Position numbers and translations under genes: made by a program. A stretch of 64,000 bases of DNA from Hysterangium stoloniferum (Eukaryota; Basidiomycota; Agaricomycetes; Hysterangiales; Hysterangiaceae), in NCBI GenBank assembly GCA_015178975.1, contig WHVD01000016.1:496001-560000 (forward strand), read 5' to 3'. Below the pieces are notes generated by a model, which had not been told where the DNA came from, made no database searches, and worked only from the letters and a program-made list of their open reading frames with translations. Within the stretch, counting starts at the first letter, position 1; every line of letters starts with the position of its first letter. Of the stretch, positions 11,976 to 24,322 are shown one piece after another.

Positions 11976-13700
11976 ATGTCTAATGGTACTATACCTCTTT
12001 TGGAACCTGGTGTTCTAGTCACTATTATTTCATTCAACCGCATTGCAAACTACACTGCAGGTATACCAGGCTTCAAAGAGGCACAACACATTACCTACTA
12101 CTCTTCAAGTGATGGCTACAACCTTGATTTCCTACGACTGGATTATAACATTAGATCAGGAGGTGGGTGACAATAACAAAACCCTTTACTTATGGATTTC
12201 ACCTTCTCACACACAATACAAGAGTGAATACATTTGGAGGTAATTAGTGATCGTTGCCGGTAGTGCTGGGACACCTTCATATTTTTGCTGCTAGCAAAAA
12301 GTGGTCACTGCCGAACTGCCTCTGTGTAGTCACTCGATATTTTGGGATTACATTTATTCTGTGAGTAAAGGTCTGCATTATCACTAGCGTTTCACTAATC
12401 GGCATCAACATGCTCTTTCATTTAGGTTCCTTACGACCCGTAAGTATTGAATGGTTGCTCAAAAGTGTAAAGCTAAGAGCTGCCTGCGGAAGTTGGTTTG
12501 TTTTTGCATCCTGATATTGAGGTAGCGCTCTGATAATATAATGCACATGAAATTCACATATGCTGACCATTTTTGTGTTAGTTGTGCGCATGTTTTCCGT
12601 GGCTGAGGTTAACCTTGACTTCTTCGCCTCAGTTGCCACACAGGGATATTACTTTATACGTTGTGAGTACAGGGGTCTACGCACTGAGCATTACTTCCTA
12701 CCGACAACTCCTTCTCAAGTGGGTTCACGTCTCTGATAGTGTGTGAAGAGGGTCTTTTCATCCTTTGGATATATGCCTTGTACAATAGAAGCAAACGCGG
12801 TATGGAAGTTCTGTATTGACACTTTTCACATGAATTTGAATATATGACATCATAATCTAGTGCTTGCATTTCTGCTATTTACTTTAACCTGTGAGCACCC
12901 TCTACGATAGTATCCCGGCTTCTGGCTGATTACTTGTGTCGGGATAGTCACCATAGTTGTTTGTAGAGTTTTTTTTTTCTGTTACCTTTGTCCTAACACA
13001 CCCCCTTTCAGGTTCCATTCGTAATGAATTCAAAATCCCTTTCCAAACTTCGTTTCCTTGAGATTCCAACCAGCTGGCCAATTACTGGATGTATTCCCCT
13101 TAACGCACCGCGAGGCGTATTTATCAACTTGTGAGTCTGTGCAATTTACCCTAATCTATGTGCTTTTAAATATTTTACTCCCTGGGTTGTAGGATTCCAC
13201 TCTTAGTCTCTTCATGTGAGGCTTGTCTGCTGAACGTACCCTTCTCAGTATTCAATTCTTGTCGCCAGGCATATATCTGATCCTCACATTTTTTGCAATT
13301 TTCAATAATTGGCGACTACTAGGACGTGTGCCACCCCTGATGTACACATTTATTAGAGATGGGCTTGCATTTTTGGTAATGTTCGTTTCCTTCAGTTTTT
13401 TCCACGGGTAGACAGACTAAAGTGATTCCCTTGCACAGACTATTCGGTAATTTATCAATAATTACAAGAGATTCGCTATTAAAATGTTGGCTTTTGTACC
13501 TGACATTTAGTATCCATTATATCTATTATCATAGTCTTGAGCATTGCCAACCCAAGCATAATGGGTGTTGCGGCTACGTACGTGATATCAGTGTTGTCAA
13601 CATGTACTCATAGATCCCCAGTTACGTTCCCCTGTTGTATCAGATTGCCGTGAGCCGTTCATTTTATCATCGATTCGTTAGCTATAGCTAAGACGTGCCT
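11976..13700 (+). CDS. DUF6533-like 7-TM membrane protein, possibly decayed
   Basis: Fungal membrane protein of unknown role. Exon 1 from Met 11976 (MSNGTIPLLEPG... RIANYTA) splices into VMATTLISYDWIITLDQE, the hallmark start of DUF6533 proteins. Further short exons read EYIWSKKWSLPNCLCVV and TRYFGITFIL. A late exon at 13260-13410 gives PGIYLILTFFAIFNNWRLLG and PPLMYTFIRDGLAFLVMFVS, matching the penultimate TM and RDG motif of the family. Between about 12470 and 13200 I could not chain the expected middle TM helices without stops, so one or more exons may be damaged. Convergent with the next 7-TM gene. Boundaries at both ends are approximate. Confidence 0.55.
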
Positions 13701-13828
13701 CGCTAGGGATCAAGGCTCTTCCTCAATGTCAGGGATAATGCTCGTTTTACAAGTTCGGACATGCATTTAACGGCAGCCCCAACCATGCATTTTTCACTCC
13801 GAGAACGACAGAGCTCTCGTTTGCGGGA

Positions 13829-14991
13829 TTAAACGGGGTGGCAGTAATTGGACCCGGCATTCGAGTCTTGAACAGTCAAGTCTGCGGATGTCTCGGCAGT
13901 GGAAGAAATGTCCATTTTTGGATGAAGGCTCGGGGAGCATCTTGAGACCTCAGCGAATTTGAGATCTGCGCTGATAGTGGGTGGGGGCGTCTTAAGAGAC
14001 CCTGCGCGGCCAACGGCAACTCTTAAAATAATCAAGTCGGGGGCGATACACTGTAACAGTAATACTTCGCTATACTATTGTTCGAACGAATGAAAATGTT
14101 TACCTCCACTTGAGCCATAACACCAAGGATCAAGTTATGGAAACTACTTTCTCGTGAAAACAATACAACGTGAATGATGCCTATGACGACATATAAAGCT
14201 GCACTCTCTATGAGCATAGCAGAGAGAGTAGTATAAAGGGTCGTATGGCTTTTCCTGAGGACTTTGGCAACAGTATGGCGATGCCACAGAAGACGGCCGC
14301 AAATCATCATGCTAACAAGAACGTTGAAGACGATTGACGGACACCAGTAAGGGATGTCTGTGGCTAAAGTCTCAAATCAAAGGGGCATATCGTGCGTAGA
14401 TACAGAACAAACCGAAAGATGAGGCAAAGAGCGATGCAGGAAACACAATGACACGACCATTATGGTCTCAGAGGACGAAACATCTAAAGAGCTATTATAA
14501 TGGACAGTATTTTGGACGATTAGCCGCATCCCTGGATCAATCAAGAACTATATTGCCAACCAAAAGTCTATTACCCAAGAGAATGGCCGCAACGAATGCC
14601 ACGTTCCCCATCGTCTCCATACTGCTTCTACTCATGCTCCTGGCAAGACCGTCAGTCTTGCACGACGCTACATTTCCAAGCCATGCCGTCTCGCCAAATC
14701 TAATACCACTTGCAGCACTAACCGTCCCGCATGCGAATAATAAAAGACTGTAAACAAGTGAGGGCCAGGCGACTTCTCCAGCGACGGGTTTGCAGAGGAG
14801 CAAGTAGACAATCGCGCTGAATATTGAGACGTGGATGCCTTAAAATGTCGTTAATATCAATAATAATAGTAATAGTAATAACAACTGTTTCACTCACCGT
14901 ACGACCTTTTCATTAACACTCCCAATGCCGTGTATCCGGAAAGTTCCCCCTGCGGTCGCAGTGGTTCCCTGTTTCCCACTGAATAACTCAT
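13829..14991 (-). CDS. Basidiomycete 7-TM hypothetical membrane protein
   Basis: Start Met at 14989-14991 (MSYSVGNREPLRPQGELS, then GYTALGVLMKRS). A 5' splice site inside GTACGGTGAG joins it to AIVYLLLCKPVAGEVAWPS and SLLLFACGTVSAASGIRFGE. Later exons give METMGNVAFV, then MMICGRLLWHRHTVAKVLRK, TTLYTTLSAMLIESAALYVV and a helix rich in I/V/L. An intron (gtaaac...acag) leads to CIAPDLIILRVAVGRAGS and a Ser/Thr-rich hydrophilic tail. This order is typical of a large family of Agaricomycete multi-pass proteins with no assigned function. The middle (14340-14560) was not fully chained. A partial duplicate lies at 9889-10122. Confidence 0.65.
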
Positions 14992-15068
14992 AGCTTATGA
15001 AATAACTAGCATGGATGAAACAGCGGTCACTAGCCGCAGAGTCTGCATAGGTGAGCGGGTGTTGCTTT

Positions 15069-15207
15069 CTGTATCCTATATCTGCCTCACACTTTATTGA
15101 CAGGATGAATGAATACTTCATCAAATGAGGCATCTGTACTCAATTTAGTAGAATATTCTTCAATCATTATTCAACTTTGTCAAGAGAAATTCAATTTGTG
15201 TCATTAG
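15069..15207 (+). repeat. Truncated solo LTR, family C (3' part only)
   Basis: Matches the last third of the family C LTR that is complete at 48647-49110, from the CTGCCTCACACTTTAT region to the terminal ...TGTCA. The left part is missing. Confidence 0.7.
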
Positions 15208-15630
15208 CACACTCTACAGGCAGAAGATTTCTGCAGAAGTAACTGCATGACTCACAATGCATGATGCTACCCTGGCATGCTATCAAAAACCCACTATACA
15301 AACCACACAAGCCCTAGCTACAATGCACAGGGGAACACAAAGTATGCAGGTCTGTTCGAATCCAGCATGGCAAAAGGTTGGCCACACAATAGAACAGTGT
15401 TTCAAACCACGAGGAGGGATGGAAGGGAAATACCAGTAACCACCAGAACACAAGAATGGAAACACATACTCCAGTTGCAAACATTGCTAGTGTACCCACA
15501 CAATCCACAACTGAGGCCTCCAGGACAAGTTTTGCACTTTTATGACCAAGTTACTAGGACTCCCCAAGCATGGAGGTAGAAATATCATAGTCTGGGGCTG
15601 TATGGGTTAGAATGGAGTGGGAAGGCTTGC

Positions 15631-17086
15631 TGTTAAGAACTGAAAACTGACTAATGTCGGTAGGCCGACGGGGACCAATCAGAAGGACTTGGCTTCAGCT
15701 TATGTGCTGTGCCCTCGCAAATATCCATCAGGTGTCCTTAAATTTCGGACAGTGTTATGACCGTGTCGCAACCCTATCGGTCCTGAGGTTATTGCCACTT
15801 ATCAACGTTTTCAAGTCACTACTTCGGAAACCATCAGCCCCCGAAGCTGATGTATGTTTTCGCGATGATCAAACTCCATTTACGCCCACGTCAAAATAAC
15901 TCATATTGTCTGGTTAAACTTTTGATACGTCCCTTTTATTATGTTGATCCGTTCAATCCTATGTTTCACATATGTCTATCTATATTTGTAGTCCTTGAAC
16001 TATTTCCTTTTATCGTAATTCTGCTCTCGGTTATCATCAGCCTCCGAACTAATCATAAACTTCCCGTTCCTAGTCAAGCTTATTGTTAATACCGTTTTCC
16101 GCCCTTCTCCCTGTTAGTATTTTCTAGATGCCTGTTACTTGTATATGAACCCGCTGTAGTTGTAGTTACTAGGCAATCAGAATATCGACTTAGTATACCC
16201 TCATACGTCCGTAACAGTCTCATACTAAGAATCCCCCCATCTGCCTTCGCGTGTGCTCACCCACTCCCAGCCCCAACCCCTTGGCCCGACGCTCGACTTG
16301 TCCTTCGGTCCCGATCGGTATCTCGCTGAAAGGAACTCTTTAGGATTAGACTTCGCCCATCTGAAATCTAAGGACACCCTATGGATATTTGCGAGGGCGC
16401 AGCACATAAGCTGAAGCCAAGTCCTTCCGATCGGTCCCTGTCGGCCACCGACATTAGTCAGTTTTCAGTTCTTAACAGATGGGCAAAGACTAGTCCTAAC
16501 GAGTACCTCTTGGTGAGTTACTGATTGGGACTGAAGGATAAGTCGAGTGTCAGGCCAAGGGGTCGGGGACCGAGAGTGGTCGAGCACACGTGAAGGCGGA
16601 TAGTGGGATACTTAGTATAAGACTTCTAGAGGTGTAAGAGGGTATTCTGAGTCGATATTCTGATTGCCTAGTAACTACAACTACAGTGGGTTCATATACA
16701 AATATTCAGTGTCTAGAAAATACTAACTAGGAGAAGAGCAGAAAACATTATTGACAAATAAGCTTGACTAGGAATGGGAAGGTGAAATAACCGAGAGCGG
16801 GATTACGAGAAAAGGAAATAGTCTGAGGGTTACAAGTATACATATATAGACATATGTGAAACATAGAGTAGAACGGATCAACACAATAAAGAGGGACGTA
16901 TCAGAGTTTAACCAGATAGTATGAGTATATTTTGATGGGGGCATAAATGGAGTTTGATCACCATGAAAGCATACAATCAGTGTTGGGGGTCCGATGGTTT
17001 TTGATGTGATGACTTGAATGGTAACTTGAAACGTCGATAGGCAGCGATAACCTTGGGGACTGTCAGGTTGCGACACGGTTGTAATA
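15631..17086 (-). repeat. Solo LTR family A (outer), holding a second family A LTR
   Basis: Begins TGTTAAGAACTG and ends GTAATA. It is flanked by a 5-bp target duplication CTTGC (15626-15630 and 17087-17091) inside the Tc1 transposase. Excluding the inner insertion it is about 731 bp. Orientation is assigned from the shared U5-like module, which lies near the LTR 3' end in all families. Confidence 0.85.
15753..16477 (+). repeat. Solo LTR family A (inner), opposite orientation
   Basis: A 725-bp LTR, TGTTATGACCG...TTCTTAACA, inserted head-to-head in the outer copy of its own family. The flanks GACAG and GATGG look like a decayed 5-bp duplication. The result is a large imperfect palindrome across 15.6-17.1 kb. 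Confidence 0.85.
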
Positions 17087-17211
17087 CTTGCAGAGATTGA
17101 AGGATGGATGGATTCTGCACAATATGTGGAGATCTTGGATCAGAATTTGTCCCAGAGTATTAGAGATTTGGAGGTTCCAGAAGATGAGGCCATTTTCCAG
17201 AAGACAATGAT

Positions 17212-18022
17212 TGTTATGACTGGACAATCCCGCCAGACTCTGGGCACTAACCCATACGCCCACGCGCTACAAGCACCAATCGTCTGTTTATAGGATTTCC
17301 CGCCCGGACTCCATTACGTCAAGACTCGTTACGTTCAACCTCATTACGACACATATCAGTCACCGCCGGACTTCCCCCGGACTCCGTCTCTGTCTATGTC
17401 CATCTTCGTCCCACGCATCAGTCACCAGACCCCACTTAGAATCCCGTCACCGCTCTAATCGAGCCCCGTTCCCGTTTTAGTCAAATGACCTGTCACGATT
17501 TAGGACTCCACTCCCGCTCCATTTCCCGTTATGGGTTATGCTTTGTCATGATTCGGACTCCGCTCCATTCCTAACACCAATTTGGTGTTTACTATTCCCG
17601 TTTTATGTTTTGTTAGTTTCGTTTCATTATTACTGGATTTGGTATGTCATGCATTCCACGGTCTATATAAACTGGCAGATGTTGTACATACAATCCAGTC
17701 AGAAAATTAGCTTAGATTCCCCCCAGTAATCTAATAACATTTTCCGCTCTAAAAACCTTACTTGATTCACATCGCTTGCACTAGTCGGAGCCCATGGGCT
17801 CCGGCACATCTACCTCTCTCAACCAACTCGACTTACAACCCACGACCCCCGACTTACGACCTATGACCCACGAACCCCGCCTGGGCTCCCCGGGATCCCC
17901 ATCTGTCCGTTTGAAATTGGACAACACGATCTAGCGAGGGTGCAGCCTATAAGCTGAAGCCAAGTCCTACTGGATATCCCGCGGGTTTCTCCAGAAACCC
18001 GGCCTGTGTGTGTATCCTAACA
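17212..18022 (+). repeat. Solo LTR family B, copy 1
   Basis: An 811-bp LTR from TGTTATGAC to ATCCTAACA, with a perfect target duplication ATGAT (17207-17211 and 18023-18027) in the Tc1 transposase. It contains a TATA-like box (TATATAAAC near 17665) followed by a CAGTCAG stretch, typical of the promoter/R region. This supports plus orientation. Confidence 0.9.
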
Positions 18023-18676
18023 ATGATCCAAAGCATACATACCTCCAAGATGGCACAAAAATGGCTTTCTGAAAATCAGATCCAGGTATTAGACTGGCCA
18101 GCACAGTCTCCTGACCTCAATCCCATAGAACATCTTTGGAATCACCTGAAGAAACAGCTACAAAAATATCCTTCACCACCAAAGGGAGTTTGGGAGTTAT
18201 GGGAGAAAGTGGAAGTGGAATGGCTAGAGATTGAACCCCAGGAGTGTCAGAAACTTATAGAAAGTATTCCAAGAAGACTTAATGCTGTAATAAAGGCTAA
18301 GGGAGGTGTCAGGGGACAATCTTAAGTTTTCCATTTTCTCTGACTCTCCTTAATATAGTTCATAAGTAAAGACTGAGAGGGGCACCTTGTTGTTATCACA
18401 TTTTCAAACTCAGCTGCACCTTTAGTTAGTCACCCGCTAGCCGAGGATTCCTTAGACTTTTCTCTTCGGATTTCCTCTGCTAGGACCCCAACTCAGTCAT
18501 AGTGCGAGTTAGTGTGGTCTAGAGAGTCGCCCTTACAGAAGAAAAGTCTCACATTGAGTGACTGAAATTACCGCCGCTATTTTTCGAACCATATTCAAGA
18601 TTGCAAGTTCAAACATTTATACAGATCTAATCGACTTCGAATTTACGCGCGGTTCCCTTCCCTCATTTTTACCATC

Positions 18677-19741
18677 ATGTCGGCTTCTATAACTGATCCT
18701 CACCAGGTGCTGGAACAGCACAGTAACGAGATTTGCGAACTCCAAGCCTCCCAGAAGCAAAACATGGACTTGCTGCAGCAAATCCTCCAGCAACTTACCG
18801 TACAGTCGCAACCACCAGTGAATCCTCCACAGCTGACAGCATTACCTACGTCAATTCCTTCTGCCGCTTCAACGAACTCAGGTCCGAAGGTCCCACTCCC
18901 GAATGCGTATGATGGCGATCGATCCGGCGGACGCACCTTTTACAATTCGTGTCTGTTATACATTAGCATGAACGGGCCGAAATTCCAAATGGACGAGACA
19001 AAGGTACAGTGGGTGGTGTCGTTCATGAAAACCGGCCGAGCCGCCCTTTTTGCAAACCGGCTCATGAAGTCGTGGAGTCAAGGAGAGACAGTGCCTTTGT
19101 GGGAGACCTTTGCGCAGACATTCGAGCGCAAATTCTTTCCAGCTGACGAAGCAGCGACGGCCCGTATCAAACTAGAAGGAACGACGTACCATCAAGCCCA
19201 AAGAACTGTCGACGAGTACACTGACGAGTTTCATGAACTCGTTGACCTTGCGGGTTACAAAGATTCATTAGCTATCATAATGAAATATCAACACGGCCTC
19301 TTACCGAATATCCAGACCCAGGTCGCGACGATGGAGAACTGCCCAAAGGACGACGACGAGCAAGGCTGGTACGACGCTGCTTCCCGCTTCGACCGAAACC
19401 GAAACGCAAACGAAATCTTTCGTTCTGCAGGCATCACCACGTGACCGGTCACACTAAAATCCACGATGTTTCCTCGCGTCGTACCCGTGTCATTTACCCG
19501 TGTCATTCCCCCACATCCTATGCCGACTCTACCCTCCTCTAGGCCAATCGACGCGATGGACGTCGATGCAACCAAAGGCTGCGGCCTTCCTTCGACCCTC
19601 TGCTTTGAATGTCGTCAACTGGGTCACTTCAGTCGAGACTGCCCTCGTAAACTGCAGAGGATCCGTTCATTACTCACCAGCCTTGATCAGGAAGGACAGG
19701 ACATGGCCATGGATATCCTGCTTGCTGAAGCAGATGTCTGA
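18677..19741 (+). CDS. Gypsy gag region
   Basis: Starts MSASITDPHQVLEQ. It has a coiled-coil Gln-rich N-terminus, a retrotransposon Gag core (WETFAQTFERKFFPADEA, RTVDEYTDEFHELVDLAGY) and a CCHC zinc knuckle CFECRQLGHFSRDC near 19600. It assembles the retroelement particle. The reading is not continuous over the whole region. CpG is frequent here, unlike in pol. Confidence 0.85.
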
Positions 19742-19827
19742 ATTGCTTGTAGTAGGGTGGCTGAAGCCGATGATTCTCCGAGAGGGGCTGATCTACAGCC
19801 TGTTTCGGGTTTTCCTGACAGCAGCAA

Positions 19828-22800
19828 GTGAAGGGTATGCCCTCGCTGCCACTTTCAAATAGATTCAGTGTTCTCTCAGTTGATGATGTATGTACAGTTA
19901 ATACATCTGAAGTTGAACCTCCATTGAGTGAGGACACTGGAATTCAAGTCATACCTACCCCATCCAAGCCCCTTTCCGTCCATTCACATCGTAGAAGACC
20001 AGTTTGGGAACGCCATCTTCCAAAATCTTTCATTATTGCCTCAACTGAAACTGCCAAATCATTACACCTGAAAGTTGAACTCCAAACAACTGATACAGGT
20101 CTCCTCCGATCAACCCGTGCATTGGTTGATTGTGGTGCAACTGGTTTGTTCATTGACCGAGACTATGTGCATGAAAATGGAATTGCCACACGATCACTTC
20201 TTTACCCAATCCATGTGTACAATGTAGATGGGACACCCAACGAAGCAGGTTCAATCACTGAAGTTGCTGAACTGGTCCTCCGTTACAAGGACCACTCAGA
20301 GAAGGCACTATTTGCAGTCACCAAGCTTGGGAAGGAATCCCTTTTGCTTGGCTATACCTGGCTTTGGGATCACAATCCTGAGATAAATTGGCAGACACAA
20401 GAAGTCAAGATGACTCGTTGCAACCCACACTGTAAAGAGTGTAAAATATCAACCCTCCGGGCACGTGAAGAGATCAGATGTTTACAAGCTTGCAGAGATG
20501 CCCCAGCCCCAACCTTCATATTGGAGGAAATAGAAGAGCCAATTCCTGACTTGCTACCTGATCAGTCTGATGAGGTGGAGGACCAAATGGATGACTCAAT
20601 TGAAGATGGAGATCGGGTATTTGTCACAGTGATGCACCCAGAACTGACTCCAAGTCAGATTCGAGCATCTGCTACAGTGTCTCAGAGATTAGCAGAGGCT
20701 AGTGCAAGGTTCAACACACTGAGTCCAAAAGGTTTCCGACATGTTGTCCCAGAGTATCTCCACACCTTTGAAGATGTGTTTTCTAAGGAGTCATTTGATT
20801 CACTACCAGATCGAAAGCCTTGGGACCATGCAATTGAACTAATCCCTGATGCAAAATCAACCAATTGCAAGGTCTACCCTATGTCCCTCAATGAGCAGAC
20901 AGAGCTGGATATCTTTATTGCTGAAAACTTGGCAACCGGTCGGATACGTCCTTCTAAGTCACCCATGGCATCCCCAGTTTTCTTCATCAAGAAGAAGGAT
21001 GGCTCCCTTCGACTTGTCCAAGATTATCGTATACTGAATGACCAAACCATAAAAAATCGATATCCACTCCCACTCATTTCAGAGCTGGTAAATCGATTGA
21101 AAGGGGCACGGTATTTCACAAAGCTTGATGTTAGATGGGGCTACAACAATGTTCGCATAAAAGAAGGGGATGAGTGGAAGGCTGCCTTCCGAACAAATAG
21201 AGGGTTGTTTGAACCCTTAGTCATGTTTTTTGGTCTCACTAATAGCCCAGCAACCTTCCAGACTATGATGAATGATATCTTCCGGGATTTGATTGCTGAA
21301 GGAGTCGTATGTGTCTACCTGGATGACATCCTCATCTTTACCAAGACACTTGAGGAACATCGCCGTGTCCTATTACTGGTCCTTGAGCATCTTCGTGAGT
21401 ATAAACTCTACCTTAAGCCAGAGAAATGTGAGTTTGAAAGAACAAAGATTGAATACCTGGGCCTAGTCATATCTGAAAACCAAGCAGAGATGGACCCAAT
21501 TAAGGTGTCAGGTGTGTGTGATTGGCCCACTCCAACTAGCCGGAACGAGGTACAAGCCTTCCTTGGGTTTACCAACTTCTATAGGCGATTTATAGCAGAT
21601 TTCTCCCACCATGCACGACCACTGTTTGACCTCACAAAAAAGGAATCAGCTTGGAGGTGGACTATAACAGAGGACCAAGCTTTCCTTTTCCTCAAGAATC
21701 TGGTTACAAATGCACCGATTCTGACAATGCCCGATGACTCAAAACCATTTCGAGTTGAAGCTGACTCATCAGACTATGCCACTGGAGCAGTCCTCTCACA
21801 ACAGCTGGATGATGGAAAGTGGCATCCTGTTGCCTTTTACTCAAAAAGCCTGTCAGCTGTTGAATGCAATTATGAGATCCATGACAAAGAGATGCTTGCA
21901 GTGATCCGTGCCTTTGATGAGTGGAGACATTTCCTAGAGGGGGCACGACACTCAGTGGAGGTGTGGACTGACCACAAAAACCTGGAGTACTTCATGTCTT
22001 CAAAGAAGTTAAATCGAAGACAGGCCAGATGGTCCCTGTTCCTGGCACATTTTGATTTCCAACTGCACCATCGACCAGGACGCTCGATGGGCAAAACTGA
22101 TGCACTCTCTCGCCGGCCTGACCATGGCTCTGGTGAGGGTGACAACTCAGACATAACCCTACTTAAACCAGAGTTTTTTGCAATTCGAGCCATGGAGGGT
22201 GTGTCAATACATGGGCCAGAACATGAATTTCTCACTGCTATTCGTCAAGGAAATGAGAAGGGTGAACAGGAGGAAGCAGTGATCACAGCAGTGAAGGAGC
22301 TCCGAAAATCTGGTGGCCGATCCATCAGATTAATGGAATGGTCAGAGGAGGATGGACTGGTATTGTATTGGGGAAAAATATACATACCAACTGACCCAGA
22401 ACTGAGGCGTAGAATTGTGGAACAGCATCATGACTCTTGGGTTGCTGGCCATGCAGGACAATGGAAGACCTTAGAGCTGATCAGTCGCAACTTTTGGTGG
22501 CCAGGTATATCACGATATATAGGGCAGTATGTCAAGACCTGTGACATTTGTATGCGCACCAAGTTCCAACGTCGAATGCCAATTGGGGAATTACACCCAA
22601 ATGCCACACCAGAAGATCAATGGGATACAACTAGTGTTGACTTCATAGTTGACCTACCTGAATCCCAAGGGTACGATTCAGTGATGGTGATTGTAGATCT
22701 CATGACAAAGCGTGGACACTTCCTACCTACACATAAGACTGTTGACTCTGTTGGTGCAGCTTGGATCTTTTCCAAGGATGTGTGGAAGCATCATGGACTT

Positions 22801-23874
22801 CCACAGCGAGTTATCTCAGATCGTGGATCACAGTTTGCAAGTCAGTTCACTCGGGAATTATACCGACTCCTTGGTATTCAACCAGCCTATTCCACAGCCT
22901 ACCACCCTCAGACTGATGGACAGACTGAACGAGTCAACCAAGAGTTGGAGACATATCTACGGATTTTTGTAAATCAGCGCCAATCAGACTGGGTTGATCT
23001 TCTCCCACTTGCAGAATTCCAATATAACAACCATATCCATGCATCTACACAACAGACACCATTCATGTTAGACTGTGGACGTCATCCACAAATGGGTTTT
23101 GAACCAAACCTTCGATCCAATAAGGTAGAATCAGTAAATGATCTTCGAGATCAAATGGCTGAAACTCTTGAGGAGGCAAAAGCAGCACTGGCTAAAGCAA
23201 AGGATGACATGACAAAGTACTATAACCGTCGGTGAACCCCAGCACCAAACTTCAAGGCAGGAGACCAAGTTTTCCTAGATGCCAGTGATATTCAAATGGC
23301 CCAGCCCTCAAAGAAGCTTTCACACCTTCGATTAGGGCCATTTAAGGTACTTGAACAGGTCTCACCAATTGCCTATAGATTGGAACTGCCCAGGTCCATG
23401 AACAGACTTCACCCAGTCTTCAATGTGGTGAAACTGACACCAAAGATTGAGGATCCAATCACTGGCTGCCATGCTAAACCACCACCAGATCCAATAGTGG
23501 TAGAAGGAGAGATTGAGTATGAGGTTGAGAAGGTATTGGACAGTAGATGGAGATATGGAAGAATTGAATACCTCATAAAATGGCAAGGTTTCGGCATGGA
23601 ACATAATAGCTGGGAACCAGGACATAAGGTATTCGCCCCTGCCTTGACAGCAGACTTCCACACACAACATCCAGAGGCAGTAACAATTCAGGGCCCTATT
23701 CGAGGATCAAGGCAACCTCCAACCACCACAGTACGAGCAACCCAGACTCCAGGGTTTCAAAAGGTCAAGCCTGGACTCTACTGGCAGCAACACAATGTCG
23801 GGATGCCATACCTTAAAGGGGGGGTGATGTCAGGGGACAATCTTAAGTTTTCCATTTTCTCTGACTCTCCTTAA
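19828..23874 (+). CDS. Gypsy pol region: protease, RT, RNase H, integrase, chromodomain
   Basis: Protease site ALVDCGATGLFI near 20130. RT spans about 20900-21500 with YLDDILIF at 21310. RNase H spans about 21730-22120 (VEADSSDYATGAVLSQQ). The integrase has the zinc-binding HHCC region (22430-22570) and a DDE core (SVDFIVDLP, SDRGSQFASQF, YHPQTDGQTERVNQE). A C-terminal chromodomain lies around 23510-23640 (EYEVEKVLDSRWRYGRIEYL). Part order and motifs are those of fungal chromoviruses, whose chromodomain targets integration to heterochromatin. Confidence 0.93.
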
Positions 23875-24322
23875 TATAGTTCATAAGTAAAGACTGAGAG
23901 GGGCACCTTGTTGTTATCACATTTTCAAACTCAGCTGCACCTTTAGTTAGTCACCCGCTAGCCGAGGATTCCTTAGACTTTTCTCTTTGGATTTTCTCTG
24001 CTAGGACCCCAACTCAGCCATAGTGCGAGTTAGTGCGGTCTAGAGAGTCGCCCTTACAGGAGGCCATACAAAGTACTATGTATAATAACAAGTTATCTAA
24101 TTTAAAAAGGGTGCTCACAAAACTGTCCCAATGATTAGCTATTTTTAAATAGTCACTGTGACACCAATGTCGATCAATATTTTGTAATATTTGGGAATAT
24201 AAAAGCTAGTATGCTAATGCATCTGTGAGAATATTTTCACTGTTTTAGGAAATTTATTTGATCAGTTATAAAACATTTAATGGGAATTACCAAAACTTTG
24301 GGACAGTTTTGTGAGTCACTGT

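Larger units (their letters stand above)
18307..24058 (+). mobile_element. Ty3/Gypsy chromodomain LTR retroelement, nearly whole
   Basis: 231-bp LTRs at 18307-18537 and 23828-24058 (TGTCAGGGGACAATC...CCCTTACA) differ at only about four sites. The 5-bp duplication GGAGG is perfect on both sides, so the insertion is young. Part order is gag, protease, RT, RNase H, integrase, chromodomain. It sits at the KGGHTKY end of the Tc1 transposase, making it one of the later events in this nest. The internal reading shows about three interruptions, so it is probably not autonomous now. Confidence 0.93.
15250..24322 (+). mobile_element. Tc1/mariner DNA transposon, split by three later LTR-element insertions
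   Basis: Transposase pieces on the plus strand flank each insertion. KHGGRNIIVWGCMG lies near 15575-15610. Then 17087-17211 reads AEIEGWMDSAQYVEILDQN to AIFQ, 18023-18306 reads HTSKMAQKWLSENQIQVLDW, SPDLNPIEHLWNHLKKQL and PRRLNAVIKAKGG, and 24064 onward gives HTKY. This restores the usual Tc1 order with the second Asp and the SPDLNPIEHLW acidic site. The right end is the inverted terminus ctttgggacagttttgtgag plus TCACTGTA (24295-24322). The N-terminal helix-turn-helix part is missing or unrecognisable and an in-frame stop interrupts WGCMG, so the element is dead. The left terminus was not found; 15250 is approximate. Confidence 0.75.

Noticed and set aside
15277-15579. 100-codon frame in front of the Tc1 fragment
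   Set aside because: It does not show transposase motifs until the KHGG region, which is in another frame; not called as a gene.
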